NCBI RefSeq assembly: GCF_039634365.2
Contig: NZ_CP155079.2
Span: 372,001 to 436,000 of the forward strand
Length of the DNA: 64,000 nucleotides
Direction: 5' to 3'
From: Mucilaginibacter sp. PAMB04168
GTDB taxonomy: Bacteria; Bacteroidota; Bacteroidia; Sphingobacteriales; Sphingobacteriaceae
The notes beneath the pieces were generated by a model, which did not search any database, was not told where the DNA came from, and was given only the letters and a program-made list of their open reading frames with translations. Of the stretch, positions 63,688 to 64,000 are shown piece by piece; the stretch's first letter is position 1, and each line of letters begins with the position of its first letter. Made by a program: the position numbers and the translations under genes.

Positions 63688-64000
63688 AATTAAGATGATT
63701 AAAGCCTAAACAATGAAGAAAGAATACAGTACTCTTTGGTGCTTTAACAGATAGCAAAGAGTTAGTCTTTGTTCCAATTATCGTTGTTGAAGGCTTGGGA
63801 TATAAGCTAATAAATAAATTAAGTGATCAGGATATCGAGAATGATTTGCTCAATAGCGCTTTGCAGGTATCCCAATATTGTCGTAAGTATAAAATAGCAT
63901 CAAGAACAAAATACCGGGTGCATAGCCGGTATTTTATTATACAAGCAAATATATTTATGGTTTTTTTAGATTATAACTTGTCTTCTTTGTGCAAGTTCAT
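63688..64000. other. Right-edge non-coding region with a possible degraded frame
   Basis: About 310 AT-rich bases follow the BLUF start. One plus-strand frame stays free of stops from about 63715 to the edge and reads FGALTDSKELVFVP at its start, but it has no ATG start until 63957 and is crossed by a terminator hairpin, so I do not call it a gene. A minus-strand gene may end just inside the edge: the frame from 64000 reads M-N-L-H-K-E-D-K-L and stops. Confidence 0.3.
63908..63935. terminator. Intrinsic terminator near the right edge
   Basis: AAAATACCGG (63908-63917) pairs perfectly over 10 bp with CCGGTATTTT (63926-63935), with an 8-nt loop. It probably serves a minus-strand gene that ends just inside or beyond the right edge. 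Confidence 0.7.

Noticed and set aside
63715..64000. Stop-free plus-strand frame of about 95 codons at the right edge
   Set aside because: It has no ATG start until 63957, is AT-rich and is crossed by a 10-bp terminator hairpin; it could be a gene relic but cannot be supported.

Overview
The window is chromosomal DNA from a member of the Bacteroidetes. It is most likely from the Sphingobacteriaceae (a Mucilaginibacter- or Pedobacter-like soil or plant-associated bacterium). That placement is an inference from the SusC/SusD pair, the one-protein hybrid two-component regulator, the TonB-dependent receptors with carboxypeptidase-like N-terminal domains, TAnnTTTG-type promoter boxes and the overall codon style. 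I see no rRNA, tRNA, CRISPR array, insertion sequence or prophage.

Layout. 1-2.8 kb: a lipase-like alpha/beta hydrolase running off the left edge, and a PAP2 phosphatase. 3-19.6 kb: a complete polysaccharide utilization locus. Its hybrid two-component regulator is divergent from an operon of SusC, SusD, two GH53 endo-beta-1,4-galactanases, a clan GH-A glycoside hydrolase and a GH2 beta-galactosidase; the predicted substrate is pectic beta-1,4-galactan. 19.6-22.3 kb: a three-gene signalling cassette of a small CPxxC protein, a seven-helix membrane protein and a hybrid histidine kinase. 22.7-24.7 kb: a pentapeptide-repeat protein, dtd and rsgA. 25-30.2 kb: the threonine operon thrABC, preceded by a Thr/Ile-rich leader peptide and a textbook transcription attenuator. 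30.2-39.5 kb: a HAD phosphatase, a secreted protein, metF and metH behind a SAM-I riboswitch, a Bax-inhibitor-1 family protein, an unknown gene and murQ. 39.5-47.3 kb: a C-terminal processing protease, an unknown secreted protein and the ileS-dksA-like-lspA operon. 47.6-52.7 kb: a TonB-dependent receptor, a LytS/LytTR two-component pair and a nicotinamide riboside kinase-like ATPase. 52.8-58.4 kb: a metallo-beta-lactamase-fold protein, then an ECF sigma / trans-envelope anti-sigma operon that also encodes YceI, DUF5777 and Rieske proteins, divergent from a cytochrome c. 58.8-63.7 kb: two linked histidine kinase genes, a small acidic protein, an exported short-chain dehydrogenase and a BLUF blue-light sensor.

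The most noteworthy signals are these: (1) the thr leader, in which the GGA GGA AGG codons that end the leader peptide are themselves the antiterminator arm; (2) a SAM-I riboswitch with an exact 9-bp competitor for its P1 helix; (3) an ECF sigma gene overlapping a gene for a protein with a cytoplasmic head, one inner-membrane helix, a long disordered linker and a C-terminal beta-barrel domain, i.e. a dual-membrane-spanning anti-sigma architecture; (4) degenerate tandem tracts of about 7-nt units that sit repeatedly next to start or stop codons in the thr, met and neighbouring operons; (5) a palindromic interspersed repeat between thrB and thrC.

Start codons were re-chosen where the longest open frame seemed to include non-coding sequence (second GH53, GH2, hybrid kinase, metH, murQ, ileS, the small acidic protein, BLUF). 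Functions rest on motif recognition by eye; no database search was run.
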